Positions 1 through 7,843 of a DNA stretch of 64,000 nucleotides are shown here, piece after piece (positions within the stretch are counted from its first letter, which is position 1; every line of letters starts with the position of its first letter). Under the pieces are notes generated by a model. It searched no databases and was not told where the DNA came from. It saw only the letters and a list, made by a program, of their open reading frames with translations. The stretch spans positions 5,477,001 through 5,541,000 of the forward strand of contig NZ_CP034450.1 in NCBI RefSeq assembly GCF_003952505.1, written 5' to 3'. A program made the position numbers and the translations under genes. Origin of the DNA: Mesorhizobium sp. M4B.F.Ca.ET.058.02.1.1 (GTDB lineage: Bacteria > Pseudomonadota > Alphaproteobacteria > Rhizobiales > Rhizobiaceae).

Positions 1-27
1 AGAATTGAGGCGGAAGCGCGGTGCATT

Positions 28-1008
28 TCACCTGTCGGCCGGAAACCGTCGACGGTAGTGGTCGACCACGTCCGGATTGCGCAGATTTGCCGGCAGCTTG
101 CCGGCCAGCACCAGCAGCGCCTCGCCCGCCGCGCCGACGCCCATGCGCATCATCGACTCCTCGGTGATCCCGGCCATATGCGGGGTGACGATGACATTGT
201 CGAAGCTGAAATAGGGATGGTTCGGCGGCAGCGGCTGCGTCGCAAAGACGTCGAGCGCGGCACCGCCGATGCTGCCCTTGCGCAAGGCTTCGATCAGCGC
301 ATCGTCGTCGACCACCGGCCCGCGCGAGACGTTGATCAGCAGTGCGTTCGGCTTCATGCGCGAAATGCGCTCGCGGCTGATCAGGCCGCGCGTCTCCGGC
401 GTCAGCGGACAGCAAAGCACGATGATGTCGCTCTGCTCGACCAGCGCGTCGATCGACAGGAAACCGACCTTGTCGGGCGCCGGGCGCATACTGCGCGTCG
501 TTGCCACGACATTGAGGTCGAAGCCGTGCGCGGCGATATGGCCGACCGCCTGGCCGACCGCTCCGAGGCCGACAATGCCGATGGTCTTACCGGCGAGCTC
601 GGTGTTGGCGTTGGCATGGTCGCGTCCGGCGAGCCAGCCCTTGGCGCGCAGGTCGCGGTCGACCATGCGAAAACGCCGAAGCAAGGCCAGCGTCACGAAC
701 ATCACGTGCTCGGCGACCGAGCGCGCATTGACCGCCGGCACGTTCGCCACCAGCACGCCGGCTGACGTTGCCGCCTCGACCGGGATCATGTCCAGCCCAG
801 CGCCATGACGGATCGCGGCGCGCAGCTTCGCGGCGCCGCCGAAGAGCTCAGGTGGCAGCGGCGCACGGACGATGACGATATCAGCATCCTTCGCCTCGGC
901 GGCAAGCGTTTTGCCATCGAGGGCGGAAGCGACGACCAGCTTGCCTGCCCCGGCCAGCATGGCGGAGGCGCGCGGATGCAGCGGGTGCGTCGACAGGATT
1001 CTGGGCAT
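28..1008 (-). CDS. D-2-hydroxyacid dehydrogenase family protein
   Basis: 326-residue NAD(P)-dependent 2-hydroxyacid dehydrogenase, expected to interconvert a 2-keto acid and a D-2-hydroxy acid in the cytoplasm. The Rossmann motif GLGAVG (G147, G149, G152), the catalytic Arg in NVSRGP (R229) and His in TPHMAG (H277) are present. The position normally held by the catalytic Glu (DVFxxEP) is Gln258. An upstream in-frame extension exists, but the ATG at 1008 is preceded by a good GGGAG and matches the family N-terminus. It is the last gene of a minus-strand catabolic operon behind a GntR regulator and an enolase-superfamily dehydratase, so a sugar-acid-derived substrate is likely. The substrate cannot be read from sequence. 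Confidence 0.9.
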   Translation of the reverse strand: MPRILSTHPLHPRASAMLAGAGKLVVASALDGKTLAAEAKDADIVIVRAPLPPELFGGAAKLRAAIRHGAGLDMIPVEAATSAGVLVANVPAVNARSVAEHVMFVTLALLRRFRMVDRDLRAKGWLAGRDHANANTELAGKTIGIVGLGAVGQAVGHIAAHGFDLNVVATTRSMRPAPDKVGFLSIDALVEQSDIIVLCCPLTPETRGLISRERISRMKPNALLINVSRGPVVDDDALIEALRKGSIGGAALDVFATQPLPPNHPYFSFDNVIVTPHMAGITEESMMRMGVGAAGEALLVLAGKLPANLRNPDVVDHYRRRFPADR

Positions 1009-1073
1009 GTGGCTCCCGTTTGTTTGCCGCATTTCTGCGATGCCAAGCGATGCCGCTTGGGCTGCAAAATGCT

Positions 1074-1790
1074 CTAGGCCTTTTCGAGCGCCGGGCTTGT
1101 CGGCTCCGTCCCACGCCCCTCGATCAGGCCCTTCCAATAGCTTTCGGCGCCTTGCAGATGGGCGTTCATCAGCGCCTGGGCGAGGTTGCCGTCGCGGCGC
1201 AGCAGCGCCTCGTAGATCTGGATATGCTCTGCATGCGAGCGCACGCTGCGCTCGGGATCGTTGAAATAGATCGGCAGGCGCTGCTCGCCCATCAGGTAGT
1301 AGACGCTGCAGATGTTGTGGAAGATGCCGTTCTTGGTGGCGCGCACGATCTCGAGGTGGAACTCGCGGTCTTCCTTGGCCAGACCCTCGCCGGCGGCGAT
1401 ACGCTCCTCCGAGGCTTTCAGGATCTCGCGCAGCCGCTCGAAATTCTCCTCGGTGGCGCGTGAGCAGGCAAGCTCGGCGGCCTTGATCTCGTGGATCTTG
1501 CGCAACTCGACCGTTTCGTAGATCTGGATCGGATCGAGCGGCAGGCCGGCGCGGGCGAAAAGGGCCAACGCCTCGACGCTCGCCTGCTTGGTGTCGACAT
1601 AGATGCCGGATTTGGCGCGGCGTTCGACGATCCGCATGGCTTCCAGGATGGCCAGCGCTTCGCGGATCTGGCCGCGGCTGACGGCGAAGTGCTCGGCCAG
1701 TTCGCGCTCCGACGGCGTGCGACCCGTCTCCTTGTCCGATTTGGAGAACAGATAGGCGGCGAGTTCCGCGAGAAGGTTCTTTTCTTTCAT
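1074..1790 (-). CDS. GntR family transcriptional regulator, FCD (FadR) subfamily
   Basis: 238-residue repressor-type protein. An N-terminal winged helix-turn-helix lies at about residues 8-65 (TPSERELAEHFAVSRGQIRE is the helix-turn-helix core), followed by an all-helical FCD ligand domain at about 95-220 that normally binds a sugar acid or other carboxylate through a metal site. Its start lies 3 bp from the stop of the upstream dehydratase gene, so it is co-transcribed. A FadR-consensus operator sits at 4191-4201 in the divergent promoter region at the head of the operon, which suggests autoregulation and control of the plus-strand genes too. The effector is unknown. Confidence 0.9.
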   Translation of the reverse strand: MKEKNLLAELAAYLFSKSDKETGRTPSERELAEHFAVSRGQIREALAILEAMRIVERRAKSGIYVDTKQASVEALALFARAGLPLDPIQIYETVELRKIHEIKAAELACSRATEENFERLREILKASEERIAAGEGLAKEDREFHLEIVRATKNGIFHNICSVYYLMGEQRLPIYFNDPERSVRSHAEHIQIYEALLRRDGNLAQALMNAHLQGAESYWKGLIEGRGTEPTSPALEKA

Positions 1791-1792
1791 CG

Positions 1793-2968
1793 TCAGCAGC
1801 GTTGCGCGTTCGCCTCCAGGAATCGCTCCGAGATTGTGAATCCCAATCCGGGCTTTTCAGGGATCGCTATCATACCGTCCTTTGCTTCGACAGTCTCTTC
1901 GATAAGATCGTGGATCATCGGGTTGGCGCCGAGCGAGTATTCGACGGTGAAGCTCGCCGGCGAGGCGGCGCAGACATGCAGACCGGCAAAGAAGCAGGGC
2001 GCGCCGGCCCACAGATGCGGGGCAAAGCGCAGGTTGAAGGCGCTGGCGATGGTGCCGATCTTCATCGCTTCGCTGATGCCGCCGCAGAAGGCGGGGTCCG
2101 GCTGGAAAATGTCAGCCGACTTCAGAACGGCGAGGTCGCGGAAGGCATAGCGCGTCGCCTCGCTTTCACCGGTGGCGATCGGGATCGAGCTCGAGGCGCG
2201 AACTTCGGCCATGCCCGGCTTGTCGTCGGCGATCACCGGCTCCTCGAACCAGGCGAGGTCGAGGTCGCCGGCAAGCTGGATGAAGCGCTTTGCCTCGGCC
2301 ACCGTATAAGTGCCATGCGCGTCGACCATCAGCTCGACGTCGGCGCCGAGGGCCTCTCTCGCCGCGCGGACGCGCCCTGCGGAAATATGCGGGGCGCCGT
2401 CCATGGCGCCGATACGCATCTTCAGTGCCTTGAAGCCGCCCTTGGCGATGTAGGATTTGAGCTGCTCGCCGATGGTCTCGGCCGGCGCCCAGCCGCCGGA
2501 AGCATAGGCTTGCATGCGCTCGACTTTGCGGCCACCAAGCAGCCGCCAGATCGGCTGGCCGAGCGACTTGCCGAGAATGTCCCAGAGCGCGATGTCGACG
2601 GCGCTGATGGCGGCCACGCTCATGCCGCGCCGCGCCAGTTGCGGCATGGCATGTCCGCCATGGGCCGCCGTGTGGTGGCGCACGCCGTTGTAGAGCATCT
2701 CCCAGATGACGCCGATGTCGGTCGGGTCGCGGCCGATGAGCTGCGGGCCGACTTCATGGTTCAGCATGTGGACCAGGGCACCATAGCTGCCGGCGCTGCC
2801 GGCGGCGTTCTTGCCTTCGCCCCAGCCGACCAGGCCGTCATCGGTCTCGATGCGCAGAATGGCGGCGTCGAACGTCGTCACCTGACCGAAGTCGCTGCGA
2901 TGCTGCTTCGCGGCTTCGATCGGTATGCGAACCCACCAGGCTTGGACCGTCTTGATGCGCATGGTCAT
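1793..2968 (-). CDS. Mandelate racemase/muconate lactonizing enzyme (enolase superfamily) protein, probable sugar-acid dehydratase
   Basis: 391-residue enolase-superfamily enzyme that abstracts a proton alpha to a carboxylate, here probably to dehydrate a sugar acid to a 2-keto-3-deoxy acid. Visible residues are K183-M-R185 on the second barrel strand, metal ligands D216 (VDAHG), E242 (WFEEP) and E268 (ATGES), then D291 in QPD and H318 in APHLW. The Asp-His pair plus Lys is the mandelate racemase subgroup pattern. ATG codons at 2968 and 2962 are both possible; the GGGG tract directly before 2968 is better spaced for 2962. Its neighbours (epimerase, FCD-GntR, hydroxyacid dehydrogenase) fit a sugar-acid catabolic operon. 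The substrate is not assignable. Confidence 0.88.
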   Translation of the reverse strand: MTMRIKTVQAWWVRIPIEAAKQHRSDFGQVTTFDAAILRIETDDGLVGWGEGKNAAGSAGSYGALVHMLNHEVGPQLIGRDPTDIGVIWEMLYNGVRHHTAAHGGHAMPQLARRGMSVAAISAVDIALWDILGKSLGQPIWRLLGGRKVERMQAYASGGWAPAETIGEQLKSYIAKGGFKALKMRIGAMDGAPHISAGRVRAAREALGADVELMVDAHGTYTVAEAKRFIQLAGDLDLAWFEEPVIADDKPGMAEVRASSSIPIATGESEATRYAFRDLAVLKSADIFQPDPAFCGGISEAMKIGTIASAFNLRFAPHLWAGAPCFFAGLHVCAASPASFTVEYSLGANPMIHDLIEETVEAKDGMIAIPEKPGLGFTISERFLEANAQRC

Positions 2969-3016
2969 CCCCGGCCCCGCCGCAGAAAGGCGGAAGGGCG
3001 TCTCTCTTTGGATCGG

Positions 3017-3904
3017 CTACCTGATCAGCGGCAGCAGCGTTTCGGCGGTGATGCGCATCTGGTCGGTGTAGAACTTCTCCGTCAGCACGCTGGAACCGTG
3101 ATCCTGGATGAACTTCAGCTGCTCTGGCGAGATGTCGACCGGATGGCGCTCGACCATGTCGGGATAGGGCGCGGCCGGCGTGCGGTCGACAGGGGCGACG
3201 AACTCATTGGTCAGCGCGCCGTCATAGCCGATCTCCTTCAGCGTGCCCACGATCCGCGGCCAGTCGATCTGGCCGAGGCCGGCGGCGAAGCGGTTGTTGT
3301 CGGCGACGTGGAAGTCGAACAGGCGCTTGCCGACCTGACGGATGGCGTCATAGACGTTAAATTCCTCCATGTGGATGTGATAGGCGTCGAGGCAGACGCC
3401 GCATTCCGGGCTGACCGCGTCGGCGAGCGCGAGCGCCTGGGCGCCACGGTTGAACAGATAGGTCTCGAAGCGGTTGAGCGGCTCGACCGCGACCTTGACG
3501 CCGACCTTCTTGGCGTGGGCGAAGCACTCGCGGGTGGCGTCGACCACCCAGCCCCATTCCTCCGCCTCGGTGCCGTCGGGCACTACCTTGCCGACGGTGG
3601 CGGGAACCAGCGTGATGATCTCACCATCGAGCTCGCTGACCATGGTCAGCACGTCCTTGACGTACTGCACCGAACGCTCGCGCTGGCCCTGGTCCTTGGC
3701 GGCGAGGTTGCGTTCGCCCAGCATCAGCGTCACCGAGCCCCAGCAGCGGATGCCGTGCTCCTTCAAGAGCGCGCGCGTCTCCCTGGTCTTGTACTGCTCG
3801 GGCTCGCCGGAGATCTCGATCGACTCATAGCCGAATTTCTTGATGCGCTTCAGCGTCACTTCCAACGGCTCCGCCCGCATCCAGTTGTGCGTCGAAAGAT
3901 GCAT
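3017..3904 (-). CDS. Sugar phosphate isomerase/epimerase (xylose isomerase-like TIM barrel)
   Basis: 295-residue AP-endonuclease-2/xylose-isomerase-like TIM-barrel protein. The metal-binding Glu-Asp-His-Glu set can be traced in VEPLNRFE, CLDAYHIHMEE, DFHVADNNR and TNEF, the pattern of the D-tagatose/D-psicose 3-epimerase group, so a ketose or keto-sugar epimerase or isomerase is likely. No signal peptide, so cytoplasmic. A GGAAGGA site precedes the ATG. It is the first gene of the minus-strand operon and faces the divergent plus-strand operon, which itself carries two related TIM-barrel genes. Confidence 0.87.
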   Translation of the reverse strand: MHLSTHNWMRAEPLEVTLKRIKKFGYESIEISGEPEQYKTRETRALLKEHGIRCWGSVTLMLGERNLAAKDQGQRERSVQYVKDVLTMVSELDGEIITLVPATVGKVVPDGTEAEEWGWVVDATRECFAHAKKVGVKVAVEPLNRFETYLFNRGAQALALADAVSPECGVCLDAYHIHMEEFNVYDAIRQVGKRLFDFHVADNNRFAAGLGQIDWPRIVGTLKEIGYDGALTNEFVAPVDRTPAAPYPDMVERHPVDISPEQLKFIQDHGSSVLTEKFYTDQMRITAETLLPLIR

Positions 3905-4172
3905 GGTCTATCCTTCCCAGAATTCGCCTGTCACGTTTCCCACGACGTGGCTCGAGCAAAGCCCGCCGTGCGATTCCTCCCCAAGGTGCTCCAGTGTCTT
4001 TCTGGCAAACTGGTTCGACCAATTGGGCCTGATGCGAGGTCTACCGCAAATTCATCTGCACGGCAAGAAGTCGCGTGCGGCGATGTCATGCTCTGCTTAC
4101 TTCTTTGAATAATCTAACATATTTTCACAGTTTGTGACGAACGAAAGCGCTTCCGGCGCCTGTTCGGCCGCT

Positions 4173-4196
4173 TGACCAAATGTTTATATTTGGTCA
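4173..4196. promoter_or_regulatory. Perfect 9-bp inverted repeat, possible operator
   Basis: TGACCAAAT (4173-4181) and ATTTGGTCA (4188-4196) are exact reverse complements separated by six bases. The repeat overlaps the FadR-type site at 4191-4201 and lies about 105-130 bp before the plus-strand start codon. It is probably part of the binding region of the local GntR regulator or of an alternative regulator state. Confidence 0.5.
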
Positions 4197-4201
4197 TACC
4201 A
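4191..4201. promoter_or_regulatory. FadR-type GntR operator
   Basis: TGGTCATACCA matches the FadR-subfamily consensus TNGTNNNACNA at every fixed position. It lies in the divergent promoter region of two operons, one of which encodes an FCD-type GntR regulator (1074-1790). This makes it the best candidate for that protein's operator. Confidence 0.65.
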
Positions 4202-4304
4202 GAATGACGGCGCGTACTGGCGCCGACAGGAAAACACCAAACGGGCTGGCCCTGCTTTCAATCAGCGCTATGCTTGGTCGTCAAAAGAGAGAGGGAGGAT
4301 GCCG

Positions 4305-5360
4305 ATGCCGTCGACGATGAAGGGTCCCGGTCTGTTTCTGGCGCAGTTCGCGGGCGATGCCGCGCCGTTCAATTCGCTGCCGTCGATCACCAAATGGGCA
4401 GCCGGCCTCGGCTACAAGGGAGTGCAGATACCGACTTGGGACGCGCGGCTGTTCGACCTGGAGAAGGCGGCGACCTCCAAGGCCTATTGCGACGAGGTGA
4501 AAGGCATCTGCGCCGATGCCGGCGTCGAGATCACCGAGCTCTCGACGCATCTTCAGGGGCAACTGGTGGCGGTGCATCCGGCCTATGACGCGCAATTCGA
4601 TGGCTTCGCGCCGGCGGCCGTCCACAACAATCCGAAAGCCCGGCAGCAATGGGCGGTCGAGCAGATGGAATTCGGTGCCAAGGCATCGAAAAATCTGGGG
4701 CTCAAGGCCTCGGTCTCCTTCTCCGGAGCGCTGGCCTTCCCCTACCTTTACCCATGGCCGCAGCGGCCAGCCGGCCTGATCGAGGAGGCTTTCGCCGAGC
4801 TCGGCAAACGCTGGAAGCCGATCCTCGACGTCTATGACGAGAACGGTGTCGACATCGGCTATGAGATCCATCCGGGCGAGGATGTGTTCGACGGCGCCAC
4901 TTTCGAGATGTTCCTCGACGCGGTGGGCGGCCACAAGCGCTGCAACATCAATTACGACCCGTCGCACTTCCTCTTGCAGCAGCTCGACTATCTCGAATTC
5001 ATCGACATCTACCACGAGCGTATCAAGGCGTTTCACGCCAAGGACGCCGAGTTCAACCCGACCGGGCGGCAAGGCGTCTATTCCGGCTATCAGGGCTGGG
5101 TAAACCGCGCCGGGCGGTTCCGTTCGCTCGGCGACGGGCAGGTCGATTTCGGCGGCATCTTCTCCAAGCTCACCCAGTACGGTTACGATTCCTGGGCGGT
5201 GCTGGAATGGGAATGCTGTCTAAAGCATCCGGAGGATGGTGCTGCCGAAGGCGCGCCCTTCATCCAGCACCACATTATCCGGGTGACGGAGAAGGCCTTC
5301 GACGATTTCGCCGGCGGCGCAACCGACAAGAAGGCGCTGCGCGCGATGATGGGAATCTAA
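4305..5360 (+). CDS. Sugar phosphate isomerase/epimerase (TIM barrel)
   Basis: 351-residue xylose isomerase-like TIM-barrel protein. Candidate metal ligands lie in YEIHPGED, NYDPSHF, FHAKDAE and LEWEC. It is longer than the tagatose-epimerase group and resembles the isomerase/epimerase proteins found beside Gfo/Idh/MocA dehydrogenases. Two ATGs are available: the strong GGGAGG at 4293-4298 touches the first (4299) but is correctly spaced from the second, so 4305 is chosen. It is first in a three-gene plus-strand operon with the dehydrogenase and a tagatose-epimerase-like gene; the exact sugar is unknown. Confidence 0.87.
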   Translation: MPSTMKGPGLFLAQFAGDAAPFNSLPSITKWAAGLGYKGVQIPTWDARLFDLEKAATSKAYCDEVKGICADAGVEITELSTHLQGQLVAVHPAYDAQFDGFAPAAVHNNPKARQQWAVEQMEFGAKASKNLGLKASVSFSGALAFPYLYPWPQRPAGLIEEAFAELGKRWKPILDVYDENGVDIGYEIHPGEDVFDGATFEMFLDAVGGHKRCNINYDPSHFLLQQLDYLEFIDIYHERIKAFHAKDAEFNPTGRQGVYSGYQGWVNRAGRFRSLGDGQVDFGGIFSKLTQYGYDSWAVLEWECCLKHPEDGAAEGAPFIQHHIIRVTEKAFDDFAGGATDKKALRAMMGI

Positions 5361-5365
5361 TACCG

Positions 5366-5484
5366 CTTTCCCTCCCCCTGGGGGAGGGTGGCCCAAAGCC
5401 GGGCGGGGTCGGCTCATGCCGAGCTTCACGCTCGGCAACCCCACCCGATCCGCTGCGCGGATCGACCTCCCCTCAAAGGGAGGC
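5366..5484. repeat. Intergenic palindromic repeat
   Basis: A C/G-rich element made of nested small palindromes (CCTCCCCCTGGGGGAGG; GCCGAGCTTCACGCTCGGC; ATCCGCTGCGCGGAT) fills the gap between two co-directional genes. It is of the rhizobial intergenic-repeat type that folds into stem-loops in mRNA. The ribosome-binding site of the next gene lies just after it. Confidence 0.6.
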
Positions 5485-5507
5485 AAGCACCAACGAGGGA
5501 GACAGGA

Positions 5508-6695
5508 ATGGTCGGCGCATCGAAGTCGGAAACGGGAGGCGGCCCGATCCGCTACGGTATGGTCGGCGGCGGGCAAGGCGCCTTCATCGGCGCGGTGCAC
5601 CGGATCGCGGCCAGGCTGGACAACGACTTCGTCCTGGTTGCCGGCGCACTGTCGGCCAACCCGGAGCGCGCCAAGGCTTCGGCCGCCGAGCTCGGCCTCG
5701 ATCCGGCGCGCAGCTACGGCTCCTACGCCGAGATGGCCAAGGCCGAGGCCAAGCGGCCGGACGGCATCGAGGCGGTGGCGATCGTCACGCCCAACAATGT
5801 GCATGTGCCGGCGGCCAAGGCCTTCCTCGAGGCCGGCATCCACGTCATCTGCGACAAGCCGCTGGCAACCACGCTGGCCGAGGCGAAGAAGCTCGCCGCG
5901 CTGGTCGAGAAGACCGGCAAGGTGTTCGTGCTCACCCACAATTACACCGCCTATCCGATGATCCGCCAGGCGCGCGAGATGGTGGCCAAGGGCCAGCTCG
6001 GCGACATCCGCATCGTGCAGTCGGAATATCCGCAGGACTGGCTGACCGAGGATCTCGCCGCGACCGGCCAGAAGCAGGCTGCGTGGCGCTCCGACCCCAA
6101 GCAGGCCGGTGCCGGTGGTGCGCTCGGCGACATCGGCACGCATGCCTACAACCTGGCGCGCTTCGTCTCCGGGCTGGAGCTCGATGCGCTGTCTGCCGAT
6201 CTCGACGCCTTCGTGCCGGGGCGGCAGCTCGACGACAACATCAATGTGCTGTTGCGCTTCAAGCCGGTCGGCAAGGCGCATCCCGCCAAGGGCATGATCT
6301 GGGCCAGCCAGGTGGCGCCCGGCCATGAGAACGGTCTAAAGCTGCGCATCTATGGCTCGAAGGGCGGGCTGGAATGGGTGCAGGCCGATCCGAACTATCT
6401 CTGGTATACGCCGTTCGGCCAGCCGAAGCAGCTCCTGACCCGCGCCGGCGCCGGCGCGCTGCCCTCCGCCGGGCGTGTCACCCGTGTTCCCTCGGGCCAT
6501 CCGGAGGGCTATCTCGAAGGCTTCGCCAATATCTACCAGGAAGCGGCCCGCGCCATCCGCGCGGCGCGCAGGAAGGGCGGCAAGCCGGCAAAGGATGTCG
6601 TCTTCCCGACGATTGCCGACGGCGTCGAAGGCATGGCCTTCATCGGGGCCTGCGTGAAGTCGTCGAAGAAGAACGGGGCGTGGACGAAACTCTAA
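5508..6695 (+). CDS. Gfo/Idh/MocA family oxidoreductase
   Basis: 395-residue NAD(P)-dependent sugar dehydrogenase family protein. The N-terminal Rossmann fold carries the GGGQGAFIG nucleotide loop, then the CDKPLA motif (the EKP-type lysine) and the GALGDIGTHAYN segment of the substrate domain. An upstream reading-frame extension runs through the intergenic repeat and is rejected; ATG 5508 has GAGGGAGACAGGA in front. It is sandwiched between two TIM-barrel epimerase genes, a common pairing in which the dehydrogenase oxidises the ring of a sugar or cyclitol that the epimerases interconvert. Confidence 0.9.
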   Translation: MVGASKSETGGGPIRYGMVGGGQGAFIGAVHRIAARLDNDFVLVAGALSANPERAKASAAELGLDPARSYGSYAEMAKAEAKRPDGIEAVAIVTPNNVHVPAAKAFLEAGIHVICDKPLATTLAEAKKLAALVEKTGKVFVLTHNYTAYPMIRQAREMVAKGQLGDIRIVQSEYPQDWLTEDLAATGQKQAAWRSDPKQAGAGGALGDIGTHAYNLARFVSGLELDALSADLDAFVPGRQLDDNINVLLRFKPVGKAHPAKGMIWASQVAPGHENGLKLRIYGSKGGLEWVQADPNYLWYTPFGQPKQLLTRAGAGALPSAGRVTRVPSGHPEGYLEGFANIYQEAARAIRAARRKGGKPAKDVVFPTIADGVEGMAFIGACVKSSKKNGAWTKL

Positions 6696-6761
6696 TCGGG
6701 GCGCCCAGTCGGCAGGGAATGACAGAGCCGGCGTTCAGGCGGCCGTCAGGGGAGGGTGTCG

Positions 6762-7613
6762 ATGAAAATCGGCATGTGCATGTTCTTGTGGACGACCAGC
6801 GTCTCAAAGAAGCACGAGGCGCTGCTTCGCGACATCAAGGCGACCGGCTTCGACGGCGTCGAGATCCCGGTGTTTTCCGGCGCGCCCGACGACTACAAGA
6901 AACTCGGCGACCTGCTCGACCGCATCGGGCTGCAGCGTACCGCTGTCTCGGCCATGGGTGATCCGGCGATGAGTCTGATCGCGGCCGATGCCGCGACGCG
7001 CAAGGCCGGCATCGACTATATGAAATGGGCGATCGACTGCAGCGCCGCGCTCGGCGCCAACAGGCTGAGCGGTCCACTGCATTCGACGCTGGGCGCCTTT
7101 TCCGGCAGCGGACCGACGGCGGCAGAGAAGAAGCGCTCGGTCGCCTCCCAGCGCGCCATTGGCGACCATGCCGGCAAGAAGGGCGTCACCATCGGGTTAG
7201 AGGCGCTCAACCGCTTCGAATGCTATCTGCTCAACACGATGGACGATTTGTCCGAGCATATCGACGCGATCGACCGGCCGCACGTCAAGGCGATGTACGA
7301 CACGTTCCACGCCAACATCGAGGAGGCCGATCCGATCGGCGCCTATTTGCGCAACCGCCGGAATGTCGTCCATATCCATATTTCGGAGAATGATCGCGGG
7401 GTGCCGGGCCGGGGCAATATTCCCTGGAAGGAGACGTTCTCGGCCATCCGCAAGAGCGGCTATGACGACTGGCTGACCATCGAATCCTTCGGGCGGTCGC
7501 TGAAGGACCTGGCTGCGGCGACGAAGGTTTGGCGGGATTTTGCGGAGACGCCGGAGGCCGTGTATCGGGAGGGGTACAAGCATATCAGGGATGGGTGGAA
7601 GAAGGCGGCTTAG
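6762..7613 (+). CDS. Sugar epimerase of the D-tagatose/D-psicose 3-epimerase type
   Basis: 283-residue TIM-barrel protein with the four metal ligands in EALNRFE, YDTFHANIEE, HIHISENDRG and TIESFG, the Glu-Asp-His-Glu set of the ketose 3-epimerases. A GTG six bases upstream is in frame, but it falls inside the GGGGAGGG ribosome-binding site, so ATG 6762 is the start. Last gene of the plus-strand operon. The D-tagatose 3-epimerase fold is also used for other keto-sugars, so the substrate remains open. Confidence 0.87.
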   Translation: MKIGMCMFLWTTSVSKKHEALLRDIKATGFDGVEIPVFSGAPDDYKKLGDLLDRIGLQRTAVSAMGDPAMSLIAADAATRKAGIDYMKWAIDCSAALGANRLSGPLHSTLGAFSGSGPTAAEKKRSVASQRAIGDHAGKKGVTIGLEALNRFECYLLNTMDDLSEHIDAIDRPHVKAMYDTFHANIEEADPIGAYLRNRRNVVHIHISENDRGVPGRGNIPWKETFSAIRKSGYDDWLTIESFGRSLKDLAAATKVWRDFAETPEAVYREGYKHIRDGWKKAA

Positions 7614-7644
7614 AATGGCCGTCCGACGAGCGCCGCGATCCTTC

Positions 7645-7804
7645 GCGCCCCCCTCTGTCCTGCCGGACATCTCCCCCACAAGGGGGGAGATTGGCGGCTG
7701 CGGCGCTTAGCTCAATTCGGCAACGTAGGAGATTGGCGAAAGCCATGGGTGGCGGCTGATCTCCCCCCAAGTGGGGGAGATGCCCGGTAGGGCAGAGGGG
7801 GGCG
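7645..7804. repeat. Long inverted intergenic repeat
   Basis: The arm beginning CGCCCCCCTCTGTCCTGCC is mirrored by GGGCAGAGGGGGGCG at the other end, and inner arms ATCTCCCCC/GGGGGAGAT occur on both sides of a short centre. The element sits between convergent genes and would form a large hairpin on either strand, so it may act as a bidirectional transcription end. It belongs to the rhizobial class of intergenic palindromes. Confidence 0.75.
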
Positions 7805-7843
7805 CTGTCCCGTCGACCTCTCGCAAGATTCTGCTAGCGAGGA

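Larger units (their letters stand above)
3905..4304. promoter_or_regulatory. Divergent promoter region between two sugar catabolic operons
   Basis: 400-bp gap between back-to-back operons, more AT-rich than its surroundings at 4100-4200. It holds the FadR-type operator and a larger inverted repeat (listed separately) plus a short palindrome AAGCGCTT near 4144-4151 that might serve a second regulator. No coding sequence with a credible ribosome-binding site was found in it. Confidence 0.6.

Noticed and set aside
1802..4108. Very long plus-strand open frame (768 codons) across the first operon
   Set aside because: It lies antisense to two clear enzyme genes, has no ribosome-binding site and encodes the Arg/Asp/Gly-rich low-complexity sequence typical of opposite-strand frames in high-GC DNA.
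7645..7804. Possible CRISPR array or insertion sequence
   Set aside because: There is a single inverted repeat without regularly spaced repeats, spacers, cas genes or transposase.
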